Of a DNA stretch of 64,000 nt, positions 32,324-41,100 are shown one piece after another; position 1 is the first letter of the stretch, and each line of letters opens with the position of its first letter. The notes beneath the pieces are model-generated. The model did no database searches, was not told the DNA's origin, and was given only the letters and a program-made list of their open reading frames with translations. The stretch lies in the NCBI RefSeq assembly GCF_019192735.1, contig NZ_JAHTKP010000015.1:62001-126000 (forward strand), given 5' to 3'. The position numbers and the translations under genes are program-made. This DNA comes from Kitasatospora aureofaciens. Lineage in GTDB: Bacteria; Actinomycetota; Actinomycetes; Streptomycetales; Streptomycetaceae.

Positions 32324-32999
32324 ATGTGCTGGAGCGCGCAGGCGAATGCGGTGGCCGGCGGGGTGGTCGCGGGCATCGGCGTGCTCTACGTGGCCCGCGC
32401 CCACCGATCCGGCCGCCCCGAGCGGCTGCCGCTCGGCGCGCTACCGCTGGTCCTGGGCGCGCACCAGCTGATCGAGGCGCTGGTCTGGCTCGGTACGGAC
32501 GGCAAGCTGCCCGCCGCCCTCGCCGCCTCGGCCCGGACCGCCTGGGCGGCGATCGCGTTGAAGCTGCTGCCGGTGCTGGTCCCGGCCGCCGTCTGGTGTG
32601 CGAGCACCGAACCGGGGCACCCGGCCTCGCCGGCCCGCCGCCGCGTGCTCGCGGGCCTCACCCTGGCTGGGCACGGCCGTGGCGGCGTGGCTCGCGGTGG
32701 CCGTGGCCACCCACCCGGCGAGGGCCACCGAGCACGGCCACACGCTCACGTACGACATCGGCGTCCCGCACGCGGCCGTCCTCCTGGCCGGCTACCTCCT
32801 CGCCACCGTCGGCTCCCTCTTCACGATCGGCGACCCCACACTGCGCCGGACCGGCCTGCTGACCGGCACGGGCGCCGCCGTCTGCGCAGTACTGTGGCGG
32901 CTCGCCCTCCTCTCCACCTGGTGCGCTCTGGCAGCACTGGTCAGCGCGCTGCTGCTCCGCTGGGTAGGGCGTCCGCCCTACGCCCCCGCGCGGGGGTGA
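32324..32999 (+). pseudogene. DUF6629-like membrane protein with a single-base frameshift
   Basis: Starting MCWSAQANAVAGGVVAGIGV at 32324, the frame reads VLGAHQLIEALVWLGTDG and AALAASARTAWAAIALKLLP, then shifts near 32665. Removing one G from CTGGCT restores LTLLGTAVAAWLAVAVATHP, YDIGVPHAAVLLAGYLL and a stop at 32999. The join is so clean that a recent mutation or a sequencing error is likely. The intact family is a six- to seven-helix membrane protein of unknown function. Confidence 0.8.
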
Positions 33000-33161
33000 T
33001 GCGCGGGCCTCCGTCCCCGGCCGGCGGCAGTCGAGCAACGGCGGCTCGAAGCACCAGCGCACCGGGACTCCATGACGGGCCCGGGCCTACGACTCGGGCT
33101 CACTCAACAGCTGATCCGCGGGGCTCCAGGAGAGCGGTTCGAGCGCGTGTGCGTGGCTTGC

Positions 33162-34499
33162 CTACCGGTGTGCCGGCGCCGGTACCGGGACCGGCGCAGC
33201 CTCCGGCCGATCGTGGCCGCGCAGGCGGTCCATCTCCCGCCACTCCCGGCGAAGGCCGGCCAGGCCCGTGGTCACGAAGTACAGGGCGCCGGAGGCGACC
33301 AGGACGGGTATCAGCCCGACGAGGGCGACCGCTGCGCCTGCCAGCAGGCCGCCGAGGGGGACGCCGGCCCAGGCCAGGGAGTCGCCGAGGGCGTGGACGC
33401 GGCCGAGCAGGGGTCGGGGGACGCGTTCGAAGAGCACGGCGCCGAGGATCGGGTTGAGGAAGCCCGAGCCGAAGCCGGCCACGGCGAACACCGTGACCAC
33501 CGCCCACATCGGGGCGTCGGAGGCGAGCACCAGGTAGCGCGGTGCGCCGGCGAGCAGGCAGCCCGCGAAGAACACCGTCCGGCGCGGCAGCCGGTGGGCG
33601 ACACCGGCCGCGATCAGGCTGCCCGCGACGGCGGTGATCCCCGCCGCGCTGGCGGTCAGGCCGATCGCGGCCGGGCCGTTGCCGGACTCCCGGGCCCAGA
33701 CCGGGACCAGGACCGTCGCGAACCCGGTGTCGAGCAGGTTGGTGATGCCGACCATCACGATCAGGGCGAGCAGCAGCGGCTCGGCGCGCAGGAAAGTGAA
33801 GCCCTCCCGGAACATCGGCCAGTAGCCCCCGCCCTGTTCGGCCGTCTCCGAGCCCGAGTCCGTCTCCGAGCCCGAGGCAGCCGCCGGGGCCGCCGACCGC
33901 CCCATGCCGCGCGGCAGCGCGAACGCGATGACGAGCGACCCCAGAGCGAAGGAGGCCGCGTTGACCGCCAGGCCGGCCATCGGGCCGGTCACCGCGACCA
34001 GCGCGCCGCCGACCGCCGGGCCGACCGTGGAGGCCAGCCGCTCGGTGACGCCGGAGAGCCCGGTGGCGCGCTCCAGCGGCACCTGCGCCCGGTCCGCCGC
34101 CTCGGGCACCATGACCGACTTGGCCAGATCCCCCGGGCCGCGCATCGCGCCGATCACCGCGACCATCGCCAGCAGCAGCCCGAAAGGCAGCATCCCGAGC
34201 GCGTGCAGTAACGGGATCAGCCCGGCCGTGACGGCGCTCACCGCGTCCGTCGTCCAGGAGACGACGCGCGGGCCCAGCCGGTCGACCAGTGGTCCGGTCA
34301 GCGCCTTGACCAGCACGTACGGCGTCATCTCGGCGAAGGCCACCAGGCCGGTCAGGGTCGCGCTGCCGGTGGTGGCGAGGACGAACCAGGGCAGCGCGAT
34401 GGCCGAGACCCTCGTCCCGGTCAGCGAGACGACCGTGGCCGCGAGCACCCCGGCCAGTGGCCGGACGCTGCGCGCAGGCGTGACGGCGACGGTGGTCAT
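33162..34499 (-). CDS. MFS exporter (12 TM)
   Basis: 445 residues. The ATG at 34499 overlaps the stop of the ArsR-type gene (ATGA). Membrane pattern of MFS with TPYVLVKALTGPLVDRLGPR (motif A), LDTGFATVLVPVWARESGN and RVPRPLLGRVHALGDSLAWA. A Ser/Glu-rich cytoplasmic loop (ASGSETDSGSETAEQ) separates the halves. Coupling to a HTH repressor indicates drug or metabolite export. It resembles macrolide-efflux and multidrug MFS exporters. Confidence 0.9.
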   Translation of the reverse strand: MTTVAVTPARSVRPLAGVLAATVVSLTGTRVSAIALPWFVLATTGSATLTGLVAFAEMTPYVLVKALTGPLVDRLGPRVVSWTTDAVSAVTAGLIPLLHALGMLPFGLLLAMVAVIGAMRGPGDLAKSVMVPEAADRAQVPLERATGLSGVTERLASTVGPAVGGALVAVTGPMAGLAVNAASFALGSLVIAFALPRGMGRSAAPAAASGSETDSGSETAEQGGGYWPMFREGFTFLRAEPLLLALIVMVGITNLLDTGFATVLVPVWARESGNGPAAIGLTASAAGITAVAGSLIAAGVAHRLPRRTVFFAGCLLAGAPRYLVLASDAPMWAVVTVFAVAGFGSGFLNPILGAVLFERVPRPLLGRVHALGDSLAWAGVPLGGLLAGAAVALVGLIPVLVASGALYFVTTGLAGLRREWREMDRLRGHDRPEAAPVPVPAPAHR

Positions 34500-35113
34500 G
34501 GGCTTTCCTCCCCCTCGGTGGTGGCCTTCGGCTCGGGCAGCACGTGGACGACCACGGCCACCGGCTCGGCGCCCTCCGGTACCGGGCCCTCGGCGTCCAC
34601 GCGCCGGTAGCGGCCGACCACAGCGGCCAGGTCGTCGGCCAGTTGCTCGGCCTCCTCGGGGGTGAGCCGCAGCACCAGGTCGCTGAGGTTGACCGCCTTG
34701 CGCCACTCCCGCGGCATCGTCTCGAAGGCGTTGAGCGCACGCTGGGCGGTCAGCGTGTGGGCGGCCAGGACCGTTCGCAGATACGGGACGACGGCCTCCG
34801 GCTCCTCGTCGGCCTGGTCGTCCCCCGACCAGACGGTGAGCGTGTGCACCGAACGCCACCACCGCTCGCGGGCGTTGCCGCGCTCCGGGTCCTCCTCGAC
34901 GAAGCCCGCGGCGGCGAGCTGGCGCAGGTGGTAGCTGGTCGCCCCGGAGTTCAGCCCCAGCTGCTCGGCGAGCCTGGTCGCGGTGGACGGGCCGTGCTGG
35001 CGCAGCAGCCCGACCAGCTGCATGCGGACGGGGTGGGCCATCGCGCGCATGCCCTTGGCGGTGAGTACGGCGTGCGGGTCGTCACTGTGCATCCAGCCAC
35101 GGTCATCGGTCAT
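34496..35113 (-). CDS. ArsR-family winged-helix repressor
   Basis: 205 residues, starting MTDDRGWMHSDDPHAVLTAK. HTH: GMRAMAHPVRMQLVGLLRQH, then GPSTATRLAEQLGLNSGATS and YHLRQLAAAGFVEEDPERGN (about 22-82). The remainder is a helical domain found in the DUF4180-like/YdfF group of these regulators. Its gene is followed by the MFS exporter with an ATGA overlap, and an 18-bp palindrome lies 23 bp upstream. Likely an autoregulated repressor of the exporter. Confidence 0.9.
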   Translation of the reverse strand: MTDDRGWMHSDDPHAVLTAKGMRAMAHPVRMQLVGLLRQHGPSTATRLAEQLGLNSGATSYHLRQLAAAGFVEEDPERGNARERWWRSVHTLTVWSGDDQADEEPEAVVPYLRTVLAAHTLTAQRALNAFETMPREWRKAVNLSDLVLRLTPEEAEQLADDLAAVVGRYRRVDAEGPVPEGAEPVAVVVHVLPEPKATTEGEESP

Positions 35114-35136
35114 GGCAGGAGCGTAGAACCGCACGC

Positions 35137-35154
35137 ATTCCTTTGCAAAGGAAT
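35137..35154. promoter_or_regulatory. Perfect 18-bp palindromic operator
   Basis: ATTCCTTTGCAAAGGAAT is a perfect palindrome in an otherwise very GC-rich region, just upstream of the ArsR-type repressor start at 35113. Almost certainly the site of its own repressor. Confidence 0.85.
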
Positions 35155-35191
35155 TTTGCGAAGAAGTCTTTGCGGTTTCCCAAGGCCCTCA

Positions 35192-35240
35192 GAACCCCCG
35201 ACCCCCGAAACCCCCGGAATCGCCGAAACCCCCGAAAGCC
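35192..35240. repeat. AACCCCCGA low-complexity array
   Basis: Five imperfect 8-10 bp units around AACCCCCGA lie between the operator and the end of the HATPase-like gene. Non-coding. Confidence 0.5.
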
Positions 35241-35254
35241 GCCCGCACCCCGCG

Positions 35255-35959
35255 TCAGTCGTACGCGACCGCCAGGATCACCACCACCGTCAGCCCGCCC
35301 CCCGGCGTCGCCTCCACCGCCAGCCGCCCGCCCGCCGCGAGGACCAGGCTGTGCAGGGCCGGTCCGACCGGCGCGCCGGCCCGGACACCGGCGAGCAGCC
35401 ACTCCCGCGCCTCCGGGAGCTCGTACGACCCGCGGTCCGCCACCCGGATCTCCACCCGGCCGCGCTGCCGCCCGAAGGCAGCGGCACCGATCCCCAGCCC
35501 GGGCAGAGCCGGCGCCGCGACCGCGTCGGCGCACACCAACACCCGCGCGCCGAGCGGACTGCGCCGGATCGCGTGGTCCACCAGGCCGCCGAGCGCCGCC
35601 TCCAGCCGCCGGGCATCCCCGGCCACCACCGGCAGCCCGGGCGCCAGCCGGACCGTCGCGGACGCCGCCCGCCCGCCGCCGCGCACCACCCGGCGCACCA
35701 CGTCCGCGACCTGGACGTGCCGCGCCTGCGGCTCGCACCCTGCCTGCCGACCCGTCCAGCGCAGCCGCTCCAGCTCCGGCCGCGACAGCATCCGCGGTCC
35801 GGCCATCGCCCCCGGGTGGAACGGCCGGGCGGCCTCGTCCGCAGGATCCGCTCCAGCCCGTCCGGAGCCACCCGCCCGTCCGGAGCCGTCCGCCCCGCCG
35901 AAGGCACCCAGCGCCCGGGCCCCCGACGCGACGTAGCCCCAGAGCTTCCCGCGTCCCAT
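35255..35959 (-). CDS. Degenerate HATPase-domain protein (histidine-kinase-like, no phosphorylation site)
   Basis: 234 residues. The C-terminal half resembles a kinase ATPase lobe: ARRLEAALGGLVDHAIRRSP replaces the N-box (His instead of the key Asn), VEIRVADRGSYELPEARE has a D-R-G in place of D-x-G-x-G, and AGGRLAVEATPGGGLTVVVI is the last strand pair. No H-box, HAMP or membrane segment is present. ATP binding is therefore doubtful; such relatives can act as scaffolds or anti-regulators. The N-terminal 50 residues are Gly/Ala-rich. No partner gene. Confidence 0.65.
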   Translation of the reverse strand: MGRGKLWGYVASGARALGAFGGADGSGRAGGSGRAGADPADEAARPFHPGAMAGPRMLSRPELERLRWTGRQAGCEPQARHVQVADVVRRVVRGGGRAASATVRLAPGLPVVAGDARRLEAALGGLVDHAIRRSPLGARVLVCADAVAAPALPGLGIGAAAFGRQRGRVEIRVADRGSYELPEAREWLLAGVRAGAPVGPALHSLVLAAGGRLAVEATPGGGLTVVVILAVAYD

Positions 35960-36196
35960 CGCCCTGCCCCTCGTGCGTCACCGGCGGCCGTCGTCAACAC
36001 CGCGGCCGGCCGGAGCGGGCCGCTTCCCAGGCCCTCCTGCCAGCCTGCGCCTCCTCCGCACGGGTGACAATCCGGCCAGGGGGCGCGAACCGTGCGCAAT
36101 CCCCCCGCCGAGCGGCCGGTCGCACACCCGCCGACCGGCGGGGCACCCGCCACAGCGGCAGCAACGCCATCTCCGGCGAAGCACCCCCGCCGAACC

Positions 36197-36202
36197 TAGA
36201 CT
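36197..36202 (+). promoter_or_regulatory. -10 box of a probably leaderless polX transcript
   Basis: TAGACT ends 6 nt before the ATG at 36209, and no ribosome site precedes that codon. This is the usual arrangement of leaderless actinobacterial mRNAs. Confidence 0.6.
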
Positions 36203-36208
36203 GGCCCC

Positions 36209-37996
36209 ATGCCCCGGCTCAACGACCAGGTGCGCGAACTCCTCCAGGAGTACGCCGACCTGATCAACATCACCGGCGGGGACGCCTTCCGGGCCCGCGC
36301 CTACGAGAAGGCCGCCCGCGCGGTGGGCGGTCACCCCGAGGACGTCGCCGGCCTGGACGTCAAGGGCCTCCAGCAGATCCCCGGCGTCGGCAAGTCCACC
36401 GCCGAGAAGGTCGCCGAGTACCTCACCACCGGACAGATCACCGCCCTGGAGACGCTGCGCGCCAAAATCCCGTCCGGCGTACGGGAGATGATGGCCGTGC
36501 CCAGCGTCGGCCCGAAGCGCGCCCTCGCCCTCTACCGCGACCTCGGGATCGCCTCCGTCGGCGAGCTCGCCGAGGCGATCCGCACCGAGAAGCTCACCGA
36601 CGTGGCCGGGTTCGGAGAACGCAGCGGCGAGAAGATCCTGCACGGCATCGAGCTGATGCGGCAGTCCGGCGGGCGCACCCTGCTCGACGCCGCGACCGAA
36701 CTGGCCGAGCAGATCGTCGCCGCCCTTTCGGACGTCCCCGGTTGCACCCGTTGCGCGTACGCGGGTTCACTACGCCGGATGCGCGAGACCGTCGGCGACA
36801 TCGACGTCCTCGCGACCGCCGCCGACTCCGCGCCGCTGATGGCCGCGCTCACCGAACTCCCGTACGTGGCCGAGGTGATCGCGAGCGGACCGACCAAGAC
36901 CTCGGTGCGCACCGCCCAGGGCGTACAGGTGGACCTGCGCGTGGTCCCCGAGGAGGACTGGGGAGCGGCGCTCGTCTACTTCACCGGCTCGAAGGCGCAC
37001 AACATCAAGCTGCGCACGATGGCCGTGCGGGCCGGGTTGAAGCTCTCCGAGTACGGGCTTTTCGAGGTCGAAGGCGACGCGAAGAACGGCGGCGCGACGG
37101 GCGGTGGCGGGAAGGCCGGCGGCGCGAAGGCCGGCGGCGCCAAGGTCGTGTCGGCGACCGAGGAGGAGGTGTACGCGGCACTCGGCCTGCCGTGGATCGC
37201 GCCCCCGCTGCGCGAGGACCGGGGCGAGATCGAGGCCGCCCTGCGCGGCGAACTCCCGGACCTGGTCCAGGAATCGGACCTGCGCGGCGACCTCCACACG
37301 CACACCGACCTGACCGATGGCCTCGCCACCCTGGAGGAGATGATCGACACGGCCGCGGCCCGCGGCTACTCCTACTACGCCGTCACCGACCACGCGCCCG
37401 ACCTCGTCATGCAGCGGATGACGGACGAGAAGATGCTCGCCCAGCGCGAGCAGCTGCGCCAACTCGCCGACCGGCACAAGAAGTTGCGCCTGCTGCACGG
37501 CACCGAGCTGAACATCGGCCCGGATGGCGACGTGGACTGGCCGCCCGAGTTCCTGGCCGGCTTCGACGTCTGCGTGGCCTCGGTGCACTCGCACTTCGGC
37601 GCCGACCGCGCGGCCCAGACCCGTCGCCTGATCCGCGCCTGCGAGAACCCGTACGTGCACGTCATCGGCCACCTCACCACCCGGCGGATCGGTCGCCGCG
37701 GCCCGATCGACGTCGACCTGGACGCGGTGTTCGCCGCCGCCGCGCGCACCGGCACCGCGATCGAGATCAACAGCTCCCCGCAGCGCCTCGACCTGCGCGA
37801 CGAGGACATCCTGCGCGCCAAGCGCCACGGCGTCCGCTTCTCGATCGACAGCGACGCCCACGCCACCCCGCACCTGGCCTACCCGCGGTTCGGCGTCGGC
37901 ACGGCGCAGCGTGCCTGGCTCACCGCGGAGGACGTGATCAACACCTGGCCGTGGCAACGCCTGAAGCGCTTCCTCCGCAAGGACGCACTGCGCTGA
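36209..37996 (+). CDS. polX: DNA polymerase X with PHP 3'-5' exonuclease domain
   Basis: 595 residues. N-terminal Pol-beta-like 8-kDa and fingers region with two HhH motifs (LQQIPGVGKSTAEKVAEYL and MMAVPSVGPKRALALYR). The palm has AGSLRRMRETVGDIDVLAT (catalytic Asp pair) and VQVDLRVVPEEDWGAAL. A C-terminal PHP domain has RGDLHTHTDLTDG, YAVTDHAP, ASVHSHFG and FSIDSDAH, which bind the metals of the exonuclease. An unusual Gly/Ala/Lys-rich insertion (residues 294-312, GGxKAGGAK repeats) lies at the end of the polymerase part. Role: gap-filling in base-excision repair. Confidence 0.95.
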   Translation: MPRLNDQVRELLQEYADLINITGGDAFRARAYEKAARAVGGHPEDVAGLDVKGLQQIPGVGKSTAEKVAEYLTTGQITALETLRAKIPSGVREMMAVPSVGPKRALALYRDLGIASVGELAEAIRTEKLTDVAGFGERSGEKILHGIELMRQSGGRTLLDAATELAEQIVAALSDVPGCTRCAYAGSLRRMRETVGDIDVLATAADSAPLMAALTELPYVAEVIASGPTKTSVRTAQGVQVDLRVVPEEDWGAALVYFTGSKAHNIKLRTMAVRAGLKLSEYGLFEVEGDAKNGGATGGGGKAGGAKAGGAKVVSATEEEVYAALGLPWIAPPLREDRGEIEAALRGELPDLVQESDLRGDLHTHTDLTDGLATLEEMIDTAAARGYSYYAVTDHAPDLVMQRMTDEKMLAQREQLRQLADRHKKLRLLHGTELNIGPDGDVDWPPEFLAGFDVCVASVHSHFGADRAAQTRRLIRACENPYVHVIGHLTTRRIGRRGPIDVDLDAVFAAAARTGTAIEINSSPQRLDLRDEDILRAKRHGVRFSIDSDAHATPHLAYPRFGVGTAQRAWLTAEDVINTWPWQRLKRFLRKDALR

Positions 37997-38029
37997 ACGA
38001 CCTGGCCGGCCCCTCCGCACAGGGGCCGA

Positions 38030-38095
38030 CCACGCACCTCACAGGGCCTCGCATTCACAGCCCCTCGCACTCACAGGGCCCCGCACTCACCGATC
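38030..38095. repeat. Imperfect CTCACAGGGCC repeats between convergent genes
   Basis: Three to four units around CTCACAGGGCCTCGCA follow one another in the gap between polX and the kinase gene and run into the end of the kinase gene. Not a clear terminator hairpin. Confidence 0.45.
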
Positions 38096-38965
38096 GCCGA
38101 ACGAAGCCCCCGGCGAGGCGAGCACGCGCGCCGCGCTCCGGTGGCCGAGCCCGGCCGCCAGGTGCAGGTCACCCGTCTCCAGGAACCCGGCGAGGAACCC
38201 CGCCGCGAACGCGTCCCCGGCGCCCGTCAGGTCGCGCACCTCGCTCACCGGCGGCACCGGCACCGCGAACAGCGGCTCCCCCGGGACGTCGACGGTGGTC
38301 GCCTCGGCGCCCGACTTGGTGACGACCGTGGTGGCCGCCAGCCGAGCCCGCTCCGGCCCGGGCCGCCCGTCCACCAGCAGCCCGAGGAACTCGGACTCGG
38401 ACCGGTTGGCGAACACGAAGGTCGGCGCCAACTCGGCCAGCAGGGCGAGGAATCGCTCCCGTCCGAACTGCTCCAGCATGCCCGTCGAGGAGGCGTCCAC
38501 CGAGGTGGTGCCGCCCGCCTGCCGGACCCGGGCGAGCGCGTCGACGGCCGAGCGGCCGGTCGGCTCCCCGTCGAAGGAGTAGGCGGGCACGTGCAGGTGG
38601 GTCAGGCCGGCCAGCCACGCGTCCGGCACCCGGTCCAGCAGTTTGGCCGCGCCCCGGTCGGGCAGCATGGTCCGCTCGCCCGCCTGGTCGATGAGCACGA
38701 CGATGCTGCCGGTCTGGCCCCGCCGGGCCACCCGTACGTCCACGCCGTGGCCGGCCAGTTCGGCGACGATGCCGTCACCGACCGGGTCGTCGCCGACGCA
38801 GCCGATGAAGCGGGCCGGGCACTGCCCCGCCGCGAAGCTGGCGACGTTGGCCGCACTGCCGCCGCGCCGCCGGAACACCTGGGCGCTGGAGTCGGTGCCG
38901 TGGCGCAGCGGGCCGTCGACCCAGACGACGATGTCCTCGACGAGATCGCCGAGCACCCCCAGCAC
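38087..38965 (-). CDS. psuK: PfkB-family kinase, probable pseudouridine kinase
   Basis: 292 residues. The GTG at 38965 lies two bases after the stop of the adjacent glycosidase gene. Ribokinase signatures: RRRGGSAANVASFAAGQ near the N-terminus, GQTGSIVVLIDQAGERTMLP in the middle and DLTGAGDAFAAGFLAGFLET with the catalytic Asp. Substrate is inferred from the neighbour: pseudouridine is phosphorylated to PsiMP, which PsuG then cleaves to uracil and ribose-5-phosphate. Confidence 0.88.
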   Translation of the reverse strand: MLGVLGDLVEDIVVWVDGPLRHGTDSSAQVFRRRGGSAANVASFAAGQCPARFIGCVGDDPVGDGIVAELAGHGVDVRVARRGQTGSIVVLIDQAGERTMLPDRGAAKLLDRVPDAWLAGLTHLHVPAYSFDGEPTGRSAVDALARVRQAGGTTSVDASSTGMLEQFGRERFLALLAELAPTFVFANRSESEFLGLLVDGRPGPERARLAATTVVTKSGAEATTVDVPGEPLFAVPVPPVSEVRDLTGAGDAFAAGFLAGFLETGDLHLAAGLGHRSAARVLASPGASFGDR

Positions 38966-38967
38966 GA

Positions 38968-39918
38968 TCAGGCCCCGCTACGAGCGGCAGCCGCGGCCAG
39001 CGCGGTCGCGATCTCGCCGCCGAGTCGGACGTTGCCCCGGTACACCTCGACGTTGACCTCCAGGCTGCGGCCCTGGGTGTCGCGCTGGATGTAGTCGAGC
39101 AGGAACGGCGTCGAGGCGTTGCCGGTGATGCCCTGCCGGTCGGCCTCGGCCCAGGCGCGGGCGAGGATGCCGTCCAGCTCCTCCGGCGGCAGCTGCTTGG
39201 CCGGGTCCACCGGGTTGGCGATCAGGACGGCCTGCGGGAGGTCGAGGCCGTCGCGGGCGTCGATGACCCGGGCCGCCTCCTCCGGCGACTCGACGCTGTA
39301 GGCGATCTCGTGGCCGGAGTCGGTCACGTAGAAGCCGGGGTACTTGCGGGTGCGGTAGCCGATCACCGGGATGTTGAAGGTCTCGAAGCGCTCCAGGGTG
39401 GCCCGGATGTCGAGGATCGACTTCACGCCGGCGCTGATCACGGTGACCGGCGTGGCGGCCAGCGTGGTCATGTCGGCGGACTCGTCGAAGCTCTCGGACG
39501 CGCCGAAGTGCACGCCGCCGAGGCCGCCGGTGGAGAACACCCGGATGCCCGCGCGGTGCGCGAGGAAGGCGGTGGCGGCGACCGTCGTGCCGCCGTGGCG
39601 GCCGAGCGCGGCGACCACCGGCAGGTCGCGCAGGCTGACCTTGTCGAGGCCGTCGGTCGCGGACAGTTCGGTGATCTGCTCGGTGCTCAGACCCACCGTC
39701 GGCACCCCGGCGTGCACGCCGATGGTGGCCGGGACGACGCCCGCGTCCCGCAGCTGCTGCTCCGCCTCCAGCGCCACGGCCAGGTTGCGGGGCCGCGGCA
39801 GGCCGTGGGTGAAGATGGTCGATTCGAGGGCGACGACGGGCCTGCCCTCGGCGACCGCCCGGGCGACCTCGTCGGAGACCCGGATGGCCTGGGGGCTGGG
39901 GGTGGTGAGTCCGGTCAT
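38968..39918 (-). CDS. psuG: Pseudouridine-5'-phosphate glycosidase
   Basis: 316 residues. Strongly conserved family stretches: PVVALESTIFTHGLPRPRNL, GVVPATIGVHAGVPTVGLS, AFLAHRAGIRVFSTGGLGGV, VISAGVKSILDIRATLERFE and ITGNASTPFLLDYIQRDTQG. The enzyme breaks the C-C bond of PsiMP, giving uracil plus ribose-5-phosphate. It precedes psuK in one operon and is divergent from a LysR gene across a clear inverted repeat. Confidence 0.96.
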   Translation of the reverse strand: MTGLTTPSPQAIRVSDEVARAVAEGRPVVALESTIFTHGLPRPRNLAVALEAEQQLRDAGVVPATIGVHAGVPTVGLSTEQITELSATDGLDKVSLRDLPVVAALGRHGGTTVAATAFLAHRAGIRVFSTGGLGGVHFGASESFDESADMTTLAATPVTVISAGVKSILDIRATLERFETFNIPVIGYRTRKYPGFYVTDSGHEIAYSVESPEEAARVIDARDGLDLPQAVLIANPVDPAKQLPPEELDGILARAWAEADRQGITGNASTPFLLDYIQRDTQGRSLEVNVEVYRGNVRLGGEIATALAAAAARSGA

Positions 39919-40015
39919 GATGGGTGCTCTCTGTAGACATGCCACTGCGGCGGGGCAAGGTTTCGCCCAGCCTAGGGACGGCTCGCATCGGAATCCAGAA
40001 TGAGAACCGGCCCTT

Positions 40016-40037
40016 CCCATAGCCTTCTGACTATGGG
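40016..40037. promoter_or_regulatory. LysR-type inverted repeat CCCATAG-N8-CTATGGG
   Basis: A perfect 7-bp inverted repeat spans the start codon (ATG 40033) of the LysR gene and faces the psuG promoter. The core ATAG-N8-CTAT fits the T-N11-A style of LysR sites. Confidence 0.75.
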
Positions 40038-40935
40038 TTTCACCTTGCGTCAACTTGAGGTCTTCCTCGCCGTCGCCGACACGCTGCACTTCGGCCGGGC
40101 CGCCGAGCGGCTGCACATCTCCCAGCCGACGGTCAGTCAGGAGGTCGCCCGCCTGGAGCGAGCCGTCGGCGTCGAGCTGTTCGACCGCAGCCGCCGGTCG
40201 GTCGGCCTCACCGAGGCCGGCGAGGTGATGGCCGCCGAGAGCGCCCGGCTGCTCGAACAGGCCGAATCGCTGCTGGCCCGGGTACGGCTGCACGAGGAGT
40301 CCCGGCTCGGGACGGCCCGCATCGTCGCCTCGCCGAGCGTGGTGAACCGGCTGCTGCCGGCCGTCGTCAGCCGGGCCGAGCAGGAGCTGCCCGCGCTGGA
40401 GACGGCCGAACTCGCCGTCGACACCGGGCAGGTGTCCACGACCCTGGCCGCCGAACTCGCCGACATCGGCCTCGGCCGCTTCCTCGACGAGGTGCCCGGC
40501 TACCGCCTGGAGCGGATCGCCGACGAGCCCGTCCGCGTGGCGCTCGGCCGCGAACACCCGCTCGCGGCACGCCACAGCGTCCGGCTCACCGAGCTGCGCG
40601 ACCTGCCGTTGCTGCTGTGGCCGCGCGAACAGCACCCGCGCTACTACGACCACGTGCTCGCCCTCTGCGCGGACCACGGCGTCGACCCGCCGGTCCTGGT
40701 CAGCCCGCCGCGGATCGTCGGGTCCCGGCTCTACCTGCTCGCCCGCAACCGGGCGTTCTCGCTCGTGCCCGGCTCGATGACCGGCCACCTCACCGGGGAC
40801 GTGGCCACCGTCCGGCTGGAGGGGCGGGCCACCCTGCCGCTGGAGATGCAGTGGCGGCTCGACGACCGCCGGCCGCGGCTCGCCACCCTGCGCGACCTGA
40901 TCCGGCAGGAGGCGGCGGAGTTGGAGGCGGAGTGA
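40033..40935 (+). CDS. LysR-family transcriptional regulator
   Basis: 300 residues. MGFTLRQLEVFLAVADTLHF, GRAAERLHISQPTVSQEVAR and VGVELFDRSRRSVGLTEAGE form the N-terminal HTH; a two-lobed effector domain follows (about 90-300). MGFTLRQ is the family's standard start, so the inverted repeat at 40016-40037 overlaps the first codons. That arrangement suggests strong autorepression. As the gene diverges from psuG-psuK, it most likely controls pseudouridine catabolism. Confidence 0.92.
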   Translation: MGFTLRQLEVFLAVADTLHFGRAAERLHISQPTVSQEVARLERAVGVELFDRSRRSVGLTEAGEVMAAESARLLEQAESLLARVRLHEESRLGTARIVASPSVVNRLLPAVVSRAEQELPALETAELAVDTGQVSTTLAAELADIGLGRFLDEVPGYRLERIADEPVRVALGREHPLAARHSVRLTELRDLPLLLWPREQHPRYYDHVLALCADHGVDPPVLVSPPRIVGSRLYLLARNRAFSLVPGSMTGHLTGDVATVRLEGRATLPLEMQWRLDDRRPRLATLRDLIRQEAAELEAE

Positions 40936-41100
40936 CGTGTTTCGGCGCCTTGACGCCGGCGGCGGAGTGACGGGCGGCGACTGAGACCGGGTGACGCGTT
41001 CCGACTCCTTGACGGTCACATGCCACCGCCGGAAGGATGCCCGGATCGTCCACCCGGTCCGCGGAACCACCCGCCGACCGCCCGACACGAGGGGCACCCC

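Noticed and set aside
35143..38322. A 1059-codon open frame over the HATPase and polX region
   Set aside because: It is low-complexity Pro/Arg/Ala out of frame with polX, which has unmistakable domains.
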